A stretch of DNA of 37,248 nucleotides from CALCKU01 sp964571595. GTDB taxonomy: Bacteria > Pseudomonadota > Alphaproteobacteria > Caulobacterales > Maricaulaceae. The DNA lies in the NCBI GenBank assembly GCA_964571595.1, contig CAZNCJ010000020.1:1-37248 (forward strand), read 5' to 3'. The first letter of the stretch is position 1; each line of letters starts with the position of its first letter. Positions 33,599-37,248 of the stretch are shown piece after piece. A program made the translations under genes and the position numbers. The notes under the pieces were generated by a model. It was not told the origin of the DNA and did no database searches. It worked only from the letters and a program-made list of their open reading frames with translations.

Positions 33599-35380
33599 AT
33601 GACAAAAATGAATACGGAAGAAGCCTTTGTAAAAGTGCTTCAAATGCATGGTATCGAACATGCCTTCGGAATTATCGGTTCTGCCATGATGCCCGTTTCA
33701 GACCTCTTTCCTAAAGCCGGTATAAAGTTCTGGGATGTCGCCCATGAATGTAATGGCGGCATGATGGCGGACGGTTTTACCCGCGCCTCTGGCAAAATGA
33801 GTATGGCGATTGCGCAAAACGGGCCTGGAATTACTAACTTCCTCACCCCGATCATGACCGCCTATTGGAACCACACGCCCTTACTGCTTGTGACACCGCA
33901 AGCGGGTAATAACACTATGGGTCAAGGCGGATTTCAGGAAGTTCCGCAAATGCGCATGTTTGCGGATTGCGTCGCCTATCAAGAAGAAGTCCTTGATCCG
34001 ACACGTATCGCAGAGGTTCTAAACCGCGTCATCATGCGCGCCCACCAATATAGCGCGCCAGCCCAAATTAATGTCCCGCGAAACTTCTGGACACAGATCA
34101 TCGATATTGATCTGCCGAAAGTCGTTAAAATCGAGCGCCCGTCAGGGGGTAAGGACGCTATTGCGCAAGCTGCTAAATTCCTCTCAAAAGCCAAATTTCC
34201 GGTCATGCTAAACGGGGCGGGTGTCGTCCTTGGCGGCGCGATTGAAGCCTCCAAAAATCTCGCAGAGCGCCTCGATGCGCCCGTCTGTTTGGGCTATCAA
34301 CACAATGATGCTTTTCCCGGCTCTCATGAGCTTTGCGTTGGCCCCCTTGGCTATAACGGCTCGAAAGCCGCTATGGAACTCATTGCCAAAGCCGATGTTG
34401 TACTGGCCTTAGGCACACGGCTTAATCCCTTTTCTACCTTACCCGGCTACGGCATAGATTACTGGCCCCAAAAAGCCAAAATTATTCAGGTCGATATTAA
34501 TGCCGAACGTATCGGTCTGACAAAAGACGTCACAGTAGGCATTCAGGGGGATGCTAAAGTCGTGGCGGAACAAATATTAGCCCAGCTCTCAAGCAGTGCT
34601 GGTGATACGGGTCGAGCGGCGCGGAAAGTAGAAATTTCTGAAACAAAATCACGCTGGGCCCAGCTTCTTACTTCCATGGAACATGAAGCGGATGATCCGG
34701 GCACAAATTGGAACGAAAGCGCGCGCGAACGCGAGCCTGAACGTATGAGCCCGAGAGCCGCATGGCGGGCCGTAACGGCTGCGCTTCCAAAGGACGCCAT
34801 TATCTCCACAGATATTGGTAATAATTGCGCACTTGGGAATGCCTATCCTTATTTCGAAGAGGGTCGTAAATATCTCGCACCCGGCATGTTTGGCCCTTGC
34901 GGTTATGGTCTGCCTGCAATTTTAGGGGCTAAGATTGCCAAGCCGGATACACCCGTTGTTGGCTTTGCTGGAGACGGGGCTTTTGGGATTTCCATGAACG
35001 AAATGACAGCTTGCGGGCGCGGAGACTGGCCAGCCATTACACAAGTCATTTTCAGGAATTATCAATGGGGTGCGGAAAAGCGCAATACCACATTATGGTT
35101 TGATAATAACTTTGTCGGCACAGAACTGAATCTGGGTGTCGAATATGCAAAAGTTGCTGAAGGCTGCGGTCTGCGCGGCGTTCAGGTTACGACCATGCAA
35201 GGACTGACTGACGCCATTAAAGAAGGCATACGCCTACAAATGGAAGAAAATGTCACCACCTTTATTGAGTGCGTGCTTAATCAGGAACTTGGTGAGCCTT
35301 TCCGCCGCGATGCCATGAAAAAACCGGTCGAAGTGGCTGGGATTGACCTCAAAGATATGCGTCCTCAAATTGGGGCGTAG
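33599..35380 (+). CDS. xsc: Sulfoacetaldehyde acetyltransferase
   Basis: Thiamine diphosphate enzyme that converts sulfoacetaldehyde and phosphate to acetyl phosphate and sulfite, the C-S bond cleavage of the pathway. The 593-residue protein has the three-domain layout of the acetolactate synthase superfamily: Glu50 in DVAHECNGGMMADGF activates the cofactor, and the TPP/Mg2+ motif is GDGAFGISMNEM with N in FRNYQWGAEKRN. The last block (YQWGAEKRN) is characteristic of Xsc as opposed to other family members. AGGA lies 7 nt before the ATG. Pta follows after about 50 bp, so the order Tpa, Xsc, Pta follows the reaction order. Confidence 0.95.
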   Translation: MTKMNTEEAFVKVLQMHGIEHAFGIIGSAMMPVSDLFPKAGIKFWDVAHECNGGMMADGFTRASGKMSMAIAQNGPGITNFLTPIMTAYWNHTPLLLVTPQAGNNTMGQGGFQEVPQMRMFADCVAYQEEVLDPTRIAEVLNRVIMRAHQYSAPAQINVPRNFWTQIIDIDLPKVVKIERPSGGKDAIAQAAKFLSKAKFPVMLNGAGVVLGGAIEASKNLAERLDAPVCLGYQHNDAFPGSHELCVGPLGYNGSKAAMELIAKADVVLALGTRLNPFSTLPGYGIDYWPQKAKIIQVDINAERIGLTKDVTVGIQGDAKVVAEQILAQLSSSAGDTGRAARKVEISETKSRWAQLLTSMEHEADDPGTNWNESAREREPERMSPRAAWRAVTAALPKDAIISTDIGNNCALGNAYPYFEEGRKYLAPGMFGPCGYGLPAILGAKIAKPDTPVVGFAGDGAFGISMNEMTACGRGDWPAITQVIFRNYQWGAEKRNTTLWFDNNFVGTELNLGVEYAKVAEGCGLRGVQVTTMQGLTDAIKEGIRLQMEENVTTFIECVLNQELGEPFRRDAMKKPVEVAGIDLKDMRPQIGA

Positions 35381-35432
35381 GATTTCATATCGACAATCTA
35401 TAAGGCTTTCGGGTCTTTTAAGTTTTTAAGCC

Positions 35433-36467
35433 GTGTTCGTAAGTCCGGCCATGCAAGATATGATAAAGCGCGCGAAATCCGCGCCCAAACATATTGTTCT
35501 GCCCGAGGGCCGTGACCCGCGGATAATTCAAGGAGCTTTGCGCGCAGCCCGCGACGGGGTGGCAAGGGTCACTCTGATCAGGGAGGCCAGTGAACTAAGC
35601 GCTCAACTTGTAGAACCTAAAGCCGGGCGAGACGAAATCAACATCATCCCAGCGCGCCCTGACCAAGCCTATATCCAAGCCTATATCCAAGCCTATATCC
35701 AAGCCTATTGCCAAGCCCGTGCCGATGAGAACTTCTCAAAAGAGGATGCAAAAGCCGCACTTTTAAATCCGCTCAACTTTGCCAATATGATGGTCAGGCT
35801 GGGCGATGCTGATGGCTGTGTGTCAGGGGCTGTCAATACCACACCAGATGTCGTGCGGGCGGCCTTACATATTATCGGAGCCAAGGACAAACTTGTCTCC
35901 AGCTTCTTCATTATGATCATGCCGCAAGATCATATCCACTTAGATGAGGCTGTCATATTCTCAGATTGCGGTCTGGTAATTGACCCGGACGCCGCCCAAC
36001 TTGCCCTGATAGCCCGCAGTGCCGCCCAGAGTGGACAGGCCCTTCTTGGCCATGAACCAAAATTGGCCATGCTGTCTTTTTCTACCTATGAAAGCGCCGC
36101 TCATACCAGTGTCGATAAAGTCAAAACCGCCACAGACTTAATCCGTCGCAACCACCCCGAGATTATGGTGGACGGCCCTTTGCAATTTGACGCGGCTATA
36201 TTGCCCGATATTGCCGCCCGTAAAGCCCCCGGCTCTGTCATAAACGGTAGAGCAAATGTCTTTATATTCCCCGATCTAAACGCCGGTAATATTGCTTATA
36301 AAATTACGGAACGACTTGGCGGGGCCAAAGCTATAGGCCCGATATTGCAAGGCTTGAACAAGCCAGCCAATGATCTGTCGCGCGGCTGCGGTAGCACGGA
36401 TGTTTATAACATGATCGTCGTCACCGTCCTTCAAGCCCAGATAAACCAGAAAGAGTTATCAACATGA
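35433..36467 (+). CDS. pta: Phosphate acetyltransferase with an internal tandem repeat
   Basis: Converts the acetyl phosphate made by Xsc to acetyl-CoA. The 344-residue protein is a short-form Pta without the N-terminal regulatory domains: KHIVLPEGRDPRII, DGCVSGAVNTTPDVVRAAL, FSDCGLVIDPD, VDGPLQFDAA and NVFIFPDLNAGNIAYK are typical. Oddly, residues about 78-94 read QAYIQAYIQAYIQAYCQA, encoded by a 12-nt tandem repeat. GTG at 35433 gives this length; the ATG at 35451 (six codons later) gives the family's usual N-terminus and is at least as likely, and neither has a good ribosome-binding site. The stop overlaps the next start (ATGA), so the exporter is coupled to it. Confidence 0.93.
   Translation: MFVSPAMQDMIKRAKSAPKHIVLPEGRDPRIIQGALRAARDGVARVTLIREASELSAQLVEPKAGRDEINIIPARPDQAYIQAYIQAYIQAYCQARADENFSKEDAKAALLNPLNFANMMVRLGDADGCVSGAVNTTPDVVRAALHIIGAKDKLVSSFFIMIMPQDHIHLDEAVIFSDCGLVIDPDAAQLALIARSAAQSGQALLGHEPKLAMLSFSTYESAAHTSVDKVKTATDLIRRNHPEIMVDGPLQFDAAILPDIAARKAPGSVINGRANVFIFPDLNAGNIAYKITERLGGAKAIGPILQGLNKPANDLSRGCGSTDVYNMIVVTVLQAQINQKELST
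35663..35717. repeat. 12-nt in-frame tandem repeat inside pta
   Basis: Three perfect copies of CCAAGCCTATAT (35663-35698) are followed by a fourth, CCAAGCCTATTG (35699-35710), and a partial CCAAGCC. Each unit adds four residues (IQAY), so copy number can change without breaking the frame. Confidence 0.95.
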
Positions 36468-37248
36468 CATTAGATAGCTCGCTCCTTAAAAAAAGATTGG
36501 CTGGTTCGGCGCTCTCAATACTCATTGGCACAGCCATTCTTATATTGGCTCGTAATTACGGCGCCCCCGTTATGTTGGTCGCGATCATAAGCGGGCTGGT
36601 TTTACATAAGCTTTATTCCGTCCAAAGTCTTAAGGCTGGGCTGGACTGGTGCGCCAAAGGCCTACTTTATATAGGCGTGGCCTTAATGGGACTACGCATT
36701 GATGTCAGCGATTTATCCCAAGCCGGATTTATCTCACCTGCCCTCATTCTTTTGACTTTGCTCATCACGCTTTACGGCGGCTTTCTCATTGCGCGGGCTA
36801 TGGGGCAAAGCAAGGATTACTCAATCCTGATGAGCGGGGCTGTGGCCATATGCGGGATTTCTGCTGCCGCGGCCATTTGCGCCGCCCTTGATGACTGTGA
36901 AACCCGTGACGAAGAACTCACCATCACAGTGGCGGGTATCACCCTTTTATCGACCCTGACGATGATCCTCTACCCCCTGCTCTCCCATCTCTTAAATCTG
37001 GATAGTCTAGGCGCTGGTATACTCATGGGCGGCGGCATACATAATGTCTCCCAAGCGGTCGGGGCGGGATATGCTGTTTCTAATGAAGCCGGTGATTTAT
37101 CAGTACTGCTCAAGCTCTTGCGGGTGTCTATGTTACTGCCCATCGTGATTATTGTATCCGTGATGTGGGGAAAGAATGCCGCTACGCCCTATCCGAATAT
37201 GAGCGCAAAAATTCGCGCCAATGCACCGCCCTTTCTCGTGGTCTTTGT
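36464..37248 (+). CDS. tauZ: YeiH/TauZ family putative sulfur-anion exporter (cut by right edge)
   Basis: The 261 residues visible form a multi-pass membrane protein of the YeiH family (COG2855). Family landmarks are GVALMGLRID, SGAVAICGISAAAAICAAL and GGGIHNVSQAVGAGYAVS. The N-terminus is MTLDSSLLKKRLAGSALSIL, starting at an ATG that overlaps the pta stop codon as ATGA, so translation is coupled. In Paracoccus pantotrophus the COG2855 protein TauZ is encoded in the taurine cluster and proposed to export sulfate; the position here suggests the same job for sulfite or sulfate. The gene has no stop codon inside the window, so the end and any following genes are not seen. Confidence 0.85.
   Translation, partial: MTLDSSLLKKRLAGSALSILIGTAILILARNYGAPVMLVAIISGLVLHKLYSVQSLKAGLDWCAKGLLYIGVALMGLRIDVSDLSQAGFISPALILLTLLITLYGGFLIARAMGQSKDYSILMSGAVAICGISAAAAICAALDDCETRDEELTITVAGITLLSTLTMILYPLLSHLLNLDSLGAGILMGGGIHNVSQAVGAGYAVSNEAGDLSVLLKLLRVSMLLPIVIIVSVMWGKNAATPYPNMSAKIRANAPPFLVVF

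Noticed and set aside
35663..35717. CRISPR-like short repeats
   Set aside because: The units are contiguous without spacers, only 12 nt long and inside a coding frame.
1..37248. tRNA genes, mobile elements, prophage, toxin-antitoxin or defence genes
   Set aside because: I looked for cloverleaf-like T-arm signatures, transposase or integrase motifs and typical defence motifs on both strands and found none that I could support by eye.

Overview
The window looks like chromosomal DNA of a marine alphaproteobacterium. The protein set and gene order (glyQ-glyS-ppdK, ETF-QO/TPR/ispE facing ispB, a DUF2007 protein, a DUF1674/SDHAF4 protein, a TorF-family porin, TauR-Tpa-Xsc) point that way. A relative of the Maricaulales/Hyphomonadaceae is my best inference from the moderate GC content and the gene mix, but no rRNA gene is inside the window to prove it. 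I saw no phage, IS element, CRISPR array, tRNA gene or recognisable defence system.

Layout. 1-170: what looks like the promoter and leader of an rRNA operon running leftward out of the window. 279-3133: two exported lipoproteins, an alkaline phosphatase and a TraB/GumN-type protein. 3305-3691: an AT-rich orphan membrane protein. 3897-6571: a DadA-like dehydrogenase divergent from an efp-suhB pair. 6578-8920: a family 2 glycosyltransferase, a 57-residue protein behind a strong hairpin, and a SleB-type cell wall hydrolase. 9062-14823: a leftward operon glyQ-glyS-ppdK. 14882-16290: a DUF2007 protein divergent from ispB. 16299-20709: a leftward set of ETF-QO, a TPR lipoprotein and ispE. 20902-23134: a RimB-RimK fusion and a uracil-DNA glycosylase relative lacking the usual iron-sulphur cysteines. 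23163-25414: promoter, cobalamin riboswitch and a BtuB-like TonB-dependent receptor. 25494-27183: two paralogous secreted proteins of unknown function ending in SRYGGFG. 27303-29200: SDHAF4-like protein, type II dehydroquinase and TorF-type porin. 29565-30530: an orphan ATP-grasp-like protein.

30532-37248 is a taurine dissimilation locus: a MocR-type regulator (TauR) divergent from tpa-xsc-pta and a YeiH/TauZ-type membrane protein cut by the right edge. Tpa transfers the amino group of taurine to pyruvate, giving sulfoacetaldehyde and alanine; Xsc converts sulfoacetaldehyde and phosphate to acetyl phosphate and sulfite; Pta makes acetyl-CoA; the TauZ-type protein probably exports the sulphur anion. 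No taurine transporter, alanine dehydrogenase or sulfite dehydrogenase is visible, so these must lie to the right or elsewhere.

Most of the window is ordinary housekeeping. The items I would look at again are the RimB-RimK fusion, the SRYGGFG pair, the cysteine-free glycosylase, the structured region after the riboswitch, the 12-nt repeat inside pta, and the ATP-grasp orphan. None of these amounts to a demonstrated new system.
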